Positions 52,999-64,000 of a DNA stretch of 64,000 nucleotides are shown piece by piece; position 1 is the first letter of the stretch, and every line of letters starts with the position of its first letter. The translations under genes and the position numbers were made by a program. The notes beneath the pieces were generated by a model. That model did not search any database. It worked only from the letters and a program-made list of their open reading frames with translations, and was not told where the DNA came from. This DNA comes from Adineta steineri. Lineage: Eukaryota; Rotifera; Eurotatoria; Adinetida; Adinetidae. Where the stretch lies: contig CAJNOI010000201.1 in NCBI GenBank assembly GCA_905250115.1, positions 1 through 64,000 on the forward strand. Direction: 5' to 3'.

Positions 52999-54788
52999 TT
53001 GAATCACTTTTTTTTTTAAACTCATATTTACATCTTACTAATTATATCATACCATTTCTATTATCGACAAATATAATTATTTATATGATTGATATTAAAT
53101 AAATATTTAATTTAAAATAAAAGTACATTCATAAAATATACGTTATATAAATGAATATTGATAGAATTCATTTTCTTTGTTCTATTGAACAGTTTTGTTT
53201 GATTATAATTTTTTCTACCATCAACTTTCGATTGAACATTATATATATCATGATCATTAATATTATCTATAAAATGTTGGAATGTTCGAATTTTTCTCGC
53301 AATTGGAGATGTACATGTATGACAGAAACATTTAGAATACATTTTCGTAATTTTAGTCTTGTTTACTGAATTATTTCTTCATTTCGTAAATATGTTTCTT
53401 TTTTAAATCTGTTATGGATAGTAATTGAAATATTCGTAGCATAACTTCATAAGGAAGGGCATAAGATGTTGAATTACAAAGTGCTTCATATGTTTCCAGG
53501 TAACAGTCGGTGGGTTCTTCTTGTTACCAGAGTAGTACATATGCTCATCAAAAATTTTGAAAATATTATTAATCATCGTCAGAAATGGGAAAGTTGGTGG
53601 CCGTCATAGTCTTTGAATGCATCTATTACTTTTTCTGTCTGATTATACAATAAAGAAAAACAAATATGCATTTATTTATCACGTGGCAATATGTTTTTTT
53701 TTCTTCTCACACTATTACATATGTTGCATGTAGCACATGGTTGATACAATACTAGGTCTACTTTTGCATTTCGCATTTGATTTCGAATGTATCATTATTA
53801 TCGGTTATAGATCATCAAATATAGTTCAGTTTATGATGTATTTCGTATTCACAGTTCTTCTCTTGATTGAAAGAACTAGGAGATTGGATGCATCAAACCA
53901 TCCATCTCATATCAACTTATATATTCAATGATATATATGACAAATATGAAATTGATTTATTATTTAGTTAGATGTGTCTAAATATAAAGAAAATGATAAT
54001 ACAAGTATTTATTATAGTTTCTTTGCCAGAATATAATTTTATTTTTGCGATATTGATTCTTCATGTTATAAAAGTAATAAATAACTTTTCTCTTCAATCC
54101 TAGACGATATATTTATGATTAAGAAATTGAATACGCTACTATCAAACAAATAATCGTGTTTCTTGTGTTTTTTTAAACATTTTAAAATTTTGTTAATCTC
54201 GAAAAAACAATTAATGCCTAAACTTTCAGAGATCCAATATTATTAATTTTCAAAAGCATTTTATCTTGCAGTAAAATATATATGTTATCAGCTAAGGCCG
54301 ATTCTTTGAAAAATTATAGTGAAAAAATGTAGTCACTATAATTTCTCAGTGAATCAGTCTTAGCCGATAATTGTTTCATACTTGACATCAGTACACTTAG
54401 TGTAGCAAATCCACATAATATCAACCTTTAACTCGGGTCATTACTTGTAGACCTTCCCTTGTTAGTATTGAACTAAGCCATTATTTGTTTTTGAAATACT
54501 ACCTATAATCGAAGCCGTAGTTATCTTGTTTTCGTATGAATAAACCGTTAATTTTATCTCATCTTTAATCATATCTACGCATACATTCACTCTTCTAATC
54601 AAATAATCACTTATATAAAAAGTCTTTATGTGTTGTAACAATAGTGAATTGTTTATTCAAATAAAATTGATGTTATACAACAATAGTGAATAAAATATAG
54701 ATGTCTATGCATTTCACCTAGACACTCAAAAAAAAGTCAGTATTACAGAATGAGTACGAACACCATTATGGATACAAAAAACTTATAA
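52999..54788. other. Intergenic between convergent genes, with F-box relic
   Basis: 3' flanks of the desaturase and MFS genes. Contains the F-box-like fragment at 53371-53520; otherwise AT-rich. Short frames at 53112-53369 and 53737-53931 are not supported. Confidence 0.5.
53371..53520 (-). pseudogene. F-box-like fragment
   Basis: Fifty codons read EEPTDCYLETYEALCNSTS and then YALPYEVMLRIFQLLSITDL before a lysine-rich end and stop. LPYEVMLRIFQLLSITDL fits the F-box consensus (LPxEVLxxIFxxLxxxDL). Frames upstream on the same strand keep protein-like pieces in other registers (for example YYSGNKKNPPTVTWKHM), so this is the remnant of a larger gene. Confidence 0.4.
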
Positions 54789-56258
54789 TTATTCGTCATA
54801 TTGTCTAGCATCAGTACTTATTAAAGGAGTACTTTGACTAGGCATTTTTTCACAAATATCAGATGATAATCTAATTTTTCTTGAAATAATCATCGCTGGT
54901 ACAATTGTTGCCAATATATTACCCACAGCCATAGTTGTAAAATAAAGTCCATTACCAATCGATTCGACAATGATCGCTGTAGATGTTAGCATAATCGATG
55001 TTAATAACAATTGTACAAAGTTATTTGCTGCTACAATATTAGCTGAATGTTGTTGATATTTAATTGTATAGAACGAATAGATACCAGGTCGAGTAGCTGT
55101 TTGACCAAAAGTAAAAATAACTATTCCGATGACTGGTAATGATATATTCATACCATACTGACATGACCATCCATATATGACTAGACCAACAGGTGTTAGA
55201 ATAGAAAATAATAATGCTGGCACAACATGTCCTTCATCAATTCTTAATGTTGTTGTATACCTAACTGCTGCATAATCAGATAATATACCACCGACAATAC
55301 TTCCTGAAAACGCTGCAATCGATACTGGAACATATAACATACCAATTAAGTCTGGTTTGTAGTCATAAGGTACTTTAGATAATTGAATAGGAAAAAAAAT
55401 ATGTGCAACATTCATTGACATATATCCTATCGCTAAAAGAAAGACATATGGTAGAATTGTTGTCTCCTTTAAATATGCTAATGCTGAACATGGATTTTGT
55501 AGTTTTGGCTTTACAAGTAAGTCGTATTCAAGTAGCTTTGTTCCCGTATCGTGGTATTTCCTTACAATTATATACTGATGTGTTTCAGGTACAAATAAGA
55601 CATAAAGAATAAATAAAACAATTGTAAGAATTTCCACTACAACAAATGTAGATCTCCAACCAAAATGATAAGACAATGGTCCACCAATGATTGGACCAAC
55701 TAATATCGCCGCGAAATAAAATGCATAGAAGAAAGCGATAGCTCTTCCACGCTCATTTGGTGGATATATATCAGCAATTGTTGCTTGACCAATAATTAAT
55801 GTCACGCTAATGAAAGCTCCTTGCAATATACGAGATACTAAAAATATACTTATATTTGGTGAGAAGTAGGAACTAGCCACAGATAGTGCAAATCCACAGA
55901 GTCCAAGTAGCATGATTGATTTACGTCCATAACAATCACTTAACACTCCCCAAATGAGTCCACCAAAAGAATTTCCAAGCACATATACACTGGTTGTTAA
56001 TAAACCTAATGTTTCTGTTGTATGTAGATCTTTAGCTACTGCAGGTAATGTAGGAACATAAATTAGATCATCGAAATTAGCCAAAAATCCTAAACCAGTA
56101 ACAATAAGCAGTATTATATTCTTTTTGAATTTAGTATGTATATCGTATACAGTTGGTAAATCTTGTTTTGGATCTTTATATTGCAGTCTTTCTTCATCAT
56201 TAAAAATATCACTGCTGTTAACTTGTATTTGTTTTTGATCGGAAACTATAGGTATCAT
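54789..56258 (-). CDS. Major facilitator superfamily transporter, DHA1-like (489 aa)
   Basis: Single-exon gene with a cytoplasmic N-terminus of about 45 residues and 12 membrane segments. MFS motif A is present after segment 2 (GLIWGVLSDCYGRKS, about 100-114), and a motif-C-like glycine pattern in segment 5 (FAAILVGPIIGGPLSYHFGWR). The central loop (about 225-265) is hydrophilic. By eye it is closest to the drug:H+ antiporter 1 families of fungi and bacteria (Bcr/CflA-like or yeast polyamine/drug exporters) rather than animal solute carriers. Substrate unknown. Lack of introns and the match suggest possible horizontal origin. Confidence 0.88.
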   Translation of the reverse strand: MIPIVSDQKQIQVNSSDIFNDEERLQYKDPKQDLPTVYDIHTKFKKNIILLIVTGLGFLANFDDLIYVPTLPAVAKDLHTTETLGLLTTSVYVLGNSFGGLIWGVLSDCYGRKSIMLLGLCGFALSVASSYFSPNISIFLVSRILQGAFISVTLIIGQATIADIYPPNERGRAIAFFYAFYFAAILVGPIIGGPLSYHFGWRSTFVVVEILTIVLFILYVLFVPETHQYIIVRKYHDTGTKLLEYDLLVKPKLQNPCSALAYLKETTILPYVFLLAIGYMSMNVAHIFFPIQLSKVPYDYKPDLIGMLYVPVSIAAFSGSIVGGILSDYAAVRYTTTLRIDEGHVVPALLFSILTPVGLVIYGWSCQYGMNISLPVIGIVIFTFGQTATRPGIYSFYTIKYQQHSANIVAANNFVQLLLTSIMLTSTAIIVESIGNGLYFTTMAVGNILATIVPAMIISRKIRLSSDICEKMPSQSTPLISTDARQYDE

Positions 56259-56454
56259 ACTGTATACTTGATCAAGAAGTCATAAAATAGATGATCTTAA
56301 TAATAAAAACCAAGTGTGTGCTATGGCAATCCTTCTTGTTTGTCTATTTGTTCTAAATAGACAAAACAATTCTGTTTAAATCAAAGATACATCGAATATT
56401 TCAAATAATTATATCCTAGAGCATAAAATAAACTATATTTGTTGACAACCTAAT

Positions 56455-56667
56455 CTACTTTCTATTAAATACAGTCTGTTCTCTTGATTGTTTTACTTTT
56501 CGTTGAAGCTTTCTGATACAACAGAGTAAAATGAGAGATAGCAGAGTCGTGAAATATATGGTAGCAAGAAGAAATGTTTCTACATACTTAATGTTGTTAA
56601 TTTCGAAAGTCGAAATAAAATGTAAGGAAGTCGATAGAGAAAGAATATTCATTGTATAATGACTCAT
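56455..56667 (-). CDS. Possible small single-pass membrane protein (70 aa)
   Basis: Frame of 70 codons with one hydrophobic segment (about 31-51) followed by a basic tail (CIRKLQRKVKQSREQ). It lies about 200 bp upstream of the MFS gene on the same strand. Topology is plausible, but no homology or further support; it may be chance. Confidence 0.2.
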   Translation of the reverse strand: MSHYTMNILSLSTSLHFISTFEINNIKYVETFLLATIYFTTLLSLILLCCIRKLQRKVKQSREQTVFNRK

Positions 56668-59444
56668 ACATTGACACTTATGATGACTGGAAAAGAAAGA
56701 GAGAACAAATCAAAAGGTAACGTTTTTCTCGCATCACTATATCGAACGATTAAAAAGACAACAAAACAAAAAACAAAGTATTATTCAAGTCTTCTAAAAG
56801 AATGAATAATAATAATTTGGATGCGAGTATATCATATCTATCTTATCCACACTCTATCTGAATAATTCTTAGAATATGACGCATATTATCCTCCATCTCC
56901 GAAATAATCTTTATATCGATATTAAAAAAAATAACACGCATGAACTTAAGACAATTCTCAAAAAATGTATGATTCCTTAGCACATTATTTTCTTTCTATG
57001 TCTATCATTTCTAAAACGATACAAAAGGAAATAAAAAGATCATTTGTATTTTTCTAACATTATTTATATATTTTGTTTCTAACCTGTTTTATCATATCTA
57101 TATCGTTAGATTATAGACTTAAATAAACTACTCACTTAAAACATGACAAACATCCAATATAATCTGTATCTTGAGAGTCTTACTTAAATCTATAGTTGTT
57201 TTTATTATTATTATAATGTATTCTATGCGGTTTAAAATATTTAATTTATTTTTCTCTTATAAAAAATCTTTTTTTCTTCAATAGAATACCTATCTTTAAA
57301 GAAGATAAATCGAGTTCATATTATGTAAAATGATTACTTTTATAGAAATCGTTCAAAAAAATATATTGTTGAATATGTGAGTATGAGAATTAGAATAGAT
57401 CTACAATGAATATCATTGTGTTTATGTTATTCTGTCTTTAGTTTCGTTGAAAAAAACTCGAAAAAAAATTAGTTGATTACTTCATACCTTTCTCTATAAT
57501 CGATGTATATGTCGTCCTTCAATGATTAGTACATTTGTATAATCGCTATTCTTGTTTTGTATTAGTGGCTTGTCGTTACAGATATCTCAGTTGTGTCTAA
57601 AAAGACCGTTTCGGATGAATAGGAACGTGTTAAAATAATTGTTGTTCGTATAGTTAGAATAAAAATAAGCATGATTTTTGTTTTATGTAATACTTTATAC
57701 AATTTAAAAAAATCAATGTTTCTATATATGTTTTAATTCATAATAATATTATTTATATAATCAAACCAATATTTTATAATTAAAATATTTTGTTTAGAAA
57801 TTCAACAACAAAATAGAAATAGAAAAAATAATTTTGATAAAATAAGAATTCAATCGAATAAAAAACATTGTAATAATGATAATGATTTAATATTTAAAAT
57901 CTTTCAAAGATTTATAATAAATGAAATATTTTCTCGTCTATTTTATTTGATAAAAATTATGTATTATTATCATTCAATCTTACGATATGTAAAAACAGGT
58001 ATTATATTTAAATTATCATGAATTTCGATATCAAATTTAAAATGAAAATACTGCTTATTATGTTATGATTCACATATCTTATTCACATGTAATTAAAACG
58101 ATTTTCTCTACTATCGATATACTTGTTCTCTTTTCTTTTTCCTGTCCTGTATATATACGTGTGTGTGTAAAAAGAATATTTTTTGTTTTCATTTATTTTC
58201 GCTGACATCTTGTTCTATGGTTTTTTCCTTCGATTACCTATATAAGATTATCCAACATATGGATTTTAATTCTGATTGTTGTCACACTATATATAATCAT
58301 TACATTGTTGTAAGGAGAGAAGAATATACGAATAAACGCGCGTGAAGATTCATTTTCTCTTAATATTTAGAATAAATGAAACTATTTATTGATAAATGAC
58401 GGAGATATTAGATAATATTGGTATCTTTCTTCTGCATATCTCTTGATTAATTATTTATATAAATTAGATGTTAACTTTGATCGTTTTAAAAGTGAAATAA
58501 AGATAAACAAAAACAAAACGTTAATTTATAGATTAACAATTTTGATCATTTATATAAATTATTTAATAATTTTTCTCAGATATATAATGGGTATGTAAGG
58601 AGATATTGTATGTTTTTATCTTGTGAACTTTATTCACAGGATATTTGTGACTGTTTTTATCTAAAGAATTTCATTGTCTAGTAACTTTGATCTAATCAGA
58701 TAGTAGTTTTATTGTTGACTTGTATTATAATAAAGTATTACAATATATGCCTCGACTCTTCTTTCCTTTTCTTTATTCTTCCGATATCTTCAATATAATA
58801 AATTACTATTGATTAATTCTTTTCTCTCACCTCGATTAATACATCATCGATAGTAACTAACACAACTCGTTTCCTCTTAATTAAAAGAATCATTCGGTGG
58901 CAAAAAAGATCTACAAAAATCCAAAAAACTCAAAATCTATACTGAAAATATAAAAAAAAACAATTTTCCAATATTACAATAGAATTTTTTGAATAAATAA
59001 TAGATAATCTATTTCTTATAGGGTGAGAACAGCTACCATAAACATTCTCGATTCAACTACAGATTTCACCAGTTGGCTTGTTAAGAAAGAATCTTCATTC
59101 ATATGAATCAAAATCAAATTCTTAAATCTAAGTATTATTCCCTTTTTTAAAAGAAAGGGTTATATGGAGGTTAAATGGTGCTTAGAAATGCATAAAATTT
59201 GTCTCTCTGTCTGTGTAAGACAATCAGATTGCAAGAAGGTGTATCGTGTAAGATTTAGTTTATTTTAGCTGACGTGAAACTCACTCCAAGGCTTTTGGGT
59301 TCGAGGAATCCGAAGCTGGTGTAAGTTTTCTGAGTTTTTTAAAAGTTTGATCAGAGGTAAGTAGAGATGAAGTATTCTAATCTCAGGGCACTTTTTGCAA
59401 TTTTTTTTAGATTCAGTCTTTTACCAAAAAAAAAGGATTTTTAT

Positions 59445-59489
59445 GAGGGTGGATGTGTGTCTGCTAAATATGATACACCTACACTCTAG
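59445..59489. repeat. Telomere-repeat-like hairpin 5 (degenerate)
   Basis: Left arm GAGGGTGGATGTGTG, loop with CTGCTAAATATGA, right arm TACACCTACACTCTAG. The weakest member of the hairpin family. Confidence 0.4.
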
Positions 59490-60578
59490 TTGAATAAACT
59501 AATTTTGATATACTTAAAATATATTTCAAAGATAAAACAGAATCGAAACAAACTATACGAAAAAAGTAAAAAGCTCAAGAATTTTTTGCTAAATCAAAGA
59601 ATTATTCCGACTAAATTCTATTCTTAAAAACTAAATATATCATGATCCATTATAAACTTTAAATTTCATATTTAAATCAATAATATAAAAGAAAGATCTG
59701 TTTTATCATTTACTGTACGTCCCCTGTTATTTAAGAATATCATCTTATTTGATTGAATACAATGTATTGATCAATTAGTATATTGAGAAGAGCAAATTCG
59801 TATCTAAATATATTTACTACTATTCTCATGAATTGTATAGCAAAATGTACATGTTTATTTACTTTTCTATTTACAGAAATCGAATATATTACATGTGACG
59901 TATATGAATCTATCTTCCATATTAGTTGTCATTCTTGTTATTTATATTTGTAGTAATTAAGTAGCTTTGTAATAAGTCCTTCATGAGTTATGCTCATCAA
60001 CAGTAACAAAACATTATTTTACAGTTCATAATTTACTTTATTCAATGAACTAAACACAATACATGAAAATATACTATAAGACATCAAATATAGTTGCAAT
60101 TCATTGAATTATCTCTAATATTTTCGAAAGCAAATAGAATGCTTTAAAAACGTGATGTATGTATGTTTAGGTAGTAATAACCAAAGAACTATATTGACTG
60201 TAACTTTACCTTTAACTGTTTCGCTCTTGACTTGATAAACACATGTTGTTTTCATCAAAACCTCTAAAAACACACTTGATGACCCTTTCATATCATAAAC
60301 ACATTTTTGAGGATATGAGCAACAGATGAGTAAAATATGTATGCATACCGATACTCAACTTTTAGTGAACCTTTTCGATAGAAAAAGTTCATTCGAAGAA
60401 TTTTTCCAATGTATTTTTTTTTCTCTACAAATTTTTCTGTATTTTTGCAATAAAAAATTTACCTTTTGATTTGATACTTGAATTACATCGAACATGAAAG
60501 AATATTACTATTGATTTGTATATTAAGCAATTGGGTAATATTCTATTTTTTAGATTTTTAGTTAAATGACGCCATTAC

Positions 60579-60653
60579 GGTACAGTTACGGCATGTAAAC
60601 GTTTTTACCGCATACATTCCTATCATAACAAGGTACAAATACAGCGTGTAAAC
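60579..60653 (+). repeat. Two direct copies of a 22-bp motif
   Basis: GGTACAGTTACGGCATGTAAAC at 60579-60600 (first 20 bases conserved in pattern GGTACA-N2-TAC-R-GC-R-TGTAAAC) recurs at 60632-60653 with four differences, 53 bp apart. Meaning unknown. Confidence 0.6.
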
Positions 60654-61193
60654 CATAACTGAGTACGCATCATTTGTATATCTTATCGGTCAATCTACGA
60701 GGTAGTACTCGCTAGACATTTTAACCTGTGAGTTTAGTTTTGTTGAATATACGAAAAAATATATTGTAAAAATTCTTTCTAAATTATTCAGTCATTCTGT
60801 TTAAATAACTATGATTTGTTTATTATTAATATTATTAAAAAAATAAACTAAAGAACTTCGACGAAATATCAATTCAATAAAATCAAACAAAAACATATCG
60901 ATATAAAAAGAAAAACGAAAACTATATGGAAAGAAAAGAAAATTGATTTCACTATAAAAAACACAAATTAAATCGTTCGTTCGTTTGTTTACCTTATTGA
61001 TTACCTGTAAAGATAATATATTGTCAAATCACACATTTTTAATTATAATTAAAAACAAAATGTACTTTTTTTTACGTGCTTTTCAACATAATTATTTCGA
61101 CAATATTAAGCAAGAAATTAAAAAGTACTAGTGAAAAAAATATATTATTTTATAAATATTTTCATCGTTTTCATTATTATTAAAATCAATCTA

Positions 61194-63273
61194 ATGGAAA
61201 CAACTTTACCCAATACAACTGAAGCTGATCCAAGTTTCGAAATCTATTCTTTAATTTGGCTTGATTCATCAGTCAATGATTCGTCACAAAATATTCAAGC
61301 ACAAAACAAACTTCGACAGATAATAAATCATTTAAAAGTATTTGAAGATGATCAACAATGTCTACGTTATATTCAATCATTGAATAAACATGATCGAGTT
61401 TTTTTTATTGTTAATGGAAAATTAGGACAACTTATTGTTCCTAAACTTGCTCGATTTACACAAATTATTTCCATTTATATTTATTGTTTTAATCAACAAA
61501 CTCATCAACAATGGGCTCAATATTATCCAAAAGTAATTTCATATCAATAAATTATTGTTATTTTTTTCTTTCTTTCAATATCTATTCAAGAATTTTGTTT
61601 TTATTTAGATCAAAGGTGTTTTTACTAAATTCAGTGAATTAATGACAAAAATTAAATCCGAGCAAGTTCAACGACATCATTCAAAAATTGATGATTCTTT
61701 ATTAATAAATATATTTAATTCTGGTAATAGTACTGAAGAACAATCAACAAGTGATTTAAATGGTGAATTTCTTCATTCACAATTATTAATTGATTGTCTT
61801 ATTCGAATGAAATCATCGGCAAGAGATGAAGATGAACTTGTACATTTATGTAAACAATTATATAAAGATAATCGTTTTGAATTAAAAATTTTAAAAGAAT
61901 TTCAACGACAATATTCACCTGATCAATCATTATGGTGGTATACACGTCATTCATTTCTTCATCGTCTATTAAATAAAGCACTTCGAGTTCAAAATATTGA
62001 TTTACTTTATTTATTTCGTTTTTTTATTCGTGATATTGAACAACAATTAGAAAAAAATAAATGTCAAGTACCTATACGTGTTTATCGTGCCCAAGTTATG
62101 TCCAAAGGTGAAATACAATTACTTCGAAAATCTGTTGGAAAAATTATTTCAATGAATTCATTTCTTTCAACAAGTTTAAGTCGTCATCGTGCTCGTTCAT
62201 TTCTCTCATTAGTTGATGTTACACTTGATGTTGAACAAGTATTTTTTGAAATTGATGCTGATCCACGGATTGAAAATATCAAACCATTTAGTAATATAAC
62301 AGCACTAAGTTATTATCCTGATGAAGAAGAAATTCTTTTTATGGTTGGATCAATATTTAAAATAAATAAAATACGTAAAGATAGTCATGGAATATGGATT
62401 ATACAAATGAGTTTATGTTCATTTGATGATCATCAATTACAATCACTTTTTCAACATATGAAAAATGAACCGGGAGAAAAAGAAACAAATCTTTTAAAAT
62501 TTAGTCGAATACTAAGAAAAATGGGCAAATTTGAATATGCTGAAAAATATCTTCTTCGTTTAGTTAATCAACTTACACGTGATCATCCAGATATTGTTGA
62601 TTGTTATTTTCAATTGGGTAGTGTCGCATATCATAAAGGTGATTATGAAGCAAGTTTAAAATGGCATAGAAAATTACTTGAATTTGATATGCAAACATTA
62701 GATGTTGATCATCCACGTATGGCATCAAATTATAATAGTATAGCTACTGTTTATGCTCAAAAAGGTGATTATGAAGCTGCATTAGATGCATTCAATAAAG
62801 CATTAACAATTTGTAAACGAATCTATGGAGAAAATCATTATGATGTTGCTTCATGTTTAAATAATATGGGTAATGTGTATCAGAAAGAAAAAAGATATTA
62901 TGATGCATTAGATTTTTATCAAAAATCACTTGCTATTTGGGAAAAATGTCTTCCGGATAATCATCCACATCTTGGTGATTCATATGGGAATATCGGTGTA
63001 CTACAACGATTTCTAGGTAACAAAGATCTATCATTAGAATATTTTCAAAAATCACTTCAAATTCGTACGAAATCTCTTCCTGCACAACATCCTGATATTG
63101 CATTTACATTGAGAAATATTGGACTTGCGTATGAAGATAAAGGTGATATTGATCGAGCATTAGCTTACTATAAAAAAGCAGCAGCAGTTCTTCGTTATTC
63201 ATTTATTTCAACTCATCCATATGTTACAGAGATTACAAATGACATTCAACGTGTTTCAAATAAACAAAATTAA
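61194..63273 (+). CDS. ADP-ribosyltransferase domain plus TPR repeats (2 exons, 667 aa)
   Basis: Exons 61194-61532 and 61609-63273 join in frame. The N-terminal about 115 residues (SFEIYSLIWLDSSVNDS onward) are a domain common at the head of bdelloid ART-TPR proteins. The ART domain (about 235-390) has the R-S-E triad of arginine-type enzymes: R in VYRAQ (about 270), FLSTS (about 294) and DEEEILF (about 350) with the E-x-E. Six TPRs of about 42 residues follow (about 405-660; for example HPRMASNYNSIATVYAQKGD), of kinesin-light-chain type. It should transfer ADP-ribose from NAD+ to protein arginine. The TPRs probably select the partner. I took the ATG at 61194, since the upstream frame starts with GTG and is not typical of the family. 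AATAAA at 63333. Confidence 0.88.
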
Positions 63274-64000
63274 GTTTTTCTTTTTCTTTTTCTTTGATTG
63301 TATAAACAGCTTCAGTTGTATATTTCAAAATAAATAAAACTATTTGTACAAACTTCACACAATGTTAGTATTTGTAGTACTCAAACATACACATAATTAA
63401 TTATTTTAAATATTCATTGATGATTATCGAATTATAAAATACGTCATTTTCTATTTCAATTTCACGTGATTGTATCAAACTGTCTATTTGATTTTTTTGT
63501 ACAATTCTTGATGATAAGATATTATACGAGTTTGGATTATATCATGCCCTCCATACATATTCAAAAATGATATTACCAAAAACAGTTATCGTCAAAAATG
63601 TCAATGTGAAACTATATATATATTTGTACTGGTTTTGTAAAGTTGAAAAAATAGAAAAAGTCCTATTATTTCAATCTATTGATAAGAACGTCTGACTTTA
63701 TCAAGAAGTATCTATTCAAGTATACTAAAAGTTCTCACTACCAGGGACGTCCTCAGAGGGGGATCGATTTCCTCCCCCCCCCCCCCCCCCCCCCCCAAAA
63801 CAAAAACAAAAACCAAAGGGAGCGAAAAAGAGGAAAGTATAAAAAAAATTAAAAAACCTTTTTCATTAATAAACTTTTCTCCAAATTCGTCAACCCCCCC
63901 CCCCCCCCGAAAAAAATTCTGCGAAATGCCTATTGACTGAGGTGTTTAAAGAATTTTTTTTCGATGAGTTGATTTATTTAGAAACAGGATATTAAATATA
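63274..64000. other. 3' intergenic region with C tracts and a possible transposon end
   Basis: AT-rich. At 63752 a CAGGGACGTCCTCAGAGGGG sequence resembles the end of a hAT-type element, followed by C runs at 63774-63796 (23 C) and 63894-63908 (15 C). The other end is not seen before the window stops. Confidence 0.4.

Larger units (their letters stand above)
56259..61193. other. Gene desert of about 4.9 kb
   Basis: Very AT-rich with no convincing gene. It holds a weak minus-strand frame (56455-56667), a telomere-like hairpin (59445-59489), a GC-richer stretch at 59260-59345 with a B-box-like GGGTTCGAGGAATCC, and a short direct repeat (60579-60653). The start of the ART-TPR gene may have 5' UTR here. 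Confidence 0.5.

Noticed and set aside
59260..59345. SINE or SL-RNA gene
   Set aside because: A B-box-like GGTTCGAGGAATCC is present but has two extra bases. No clear A-box, terminator or spliced-leader sequence accompanies it.

Overview
The window looks like nuclear DNA of a bdelloid rotifer (Adineta/Rotaria/Philodina type). This is an inference from content. The DNA is very AT-rich, genes are spaced 1-5 kb apart, and many introns are only 50-90 bp with GT-AG borders. The gene families are ones known to be expanded in bdelloids: apple/EGF-like-NHL and B-box-NHL proteins, an ADP-ribosyltransferase fused to kinesin-light-chain-type TPRs, a GT61-type glycosyltransferase, a rhodopsin-type GPCR, and FG-GAP remnants. 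Short hairpins are built from a TGTGGG-like sequence that resembles the telomere repeat reported for bdelloids. Several single-exon genes look bacterial or fungal (ADA-like deaminase, MFS transporter, desaturase-cytochrome b5 fusion), which fits the known tendency of bdelloids to carry foreign genes. No prokaryotic operon structure is present.

Layout. 1-3.4 kb: an array of 19 GCGT-N4-ACGC palindromes with strictly alternating spacing, directly upstream of a three-exon NHL gene. 4.3-11.1 kb: an inverted duplication whose left arm carries an intact GT61 glycosyltransferase gene and whose right arm carries a copy cut off after about 80 codons. The left arm also holds a foldback element whose empty site survives in the right arm. 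Between and after the arms lie hAT-type MITEs, a decayed Tc1/mariner-type transposase fragment, a small spliced gene and a polytopic membrane protein. 12-16 kb: a gene-poor graveyard (hAT MITE inside a tRNA-like remnant, FG-GAP fragment, long inverted repeat, TTAA-flanked MITE). 16-21 kb: a direct 2-kb duplication carrying two paralogous four-TM proteins, followed by a 10-base N gap. 22-27 kb: secreted or GPI-anchored ADA-like deaminase and an 11-exon SLC5 sodium-solute symporter, both on the minus strand.

29-42.5 kb: two large paralogous membrane proteins of unknown function (986 and 895 aa) flank a GPCR, a proline-rich protein with nine EF-hand-loop modules, and a six-exon catalytic-type peptidoglycan recognition protein. 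42.8-50.2 kb: a B-box-coiled coil-NHL gene, a pseudogene of it, two tiny secreted-peptide loci sharing a C-E-C-x-P-L motif (one with a stop at the E codon), and a type II membrane-anchored NHL protein. 51.5-56.3 kb: OLE1-like desaturase and MFS transporter. 56.3-61.2 kb is a gene desert. The window ends with the ART-TPR gene and two long C tracts.

The genes do not form one pathway. Themes are secreted or cell-surface recognition (PGRP, NHL, apple domain, GPCR) and recent local duplication. Exon borders were read by eye from splice consensus, frame continuity and family alignment from memory. Coordinates of spliced genes span from start to stop codon, with exons listed in the evidence.
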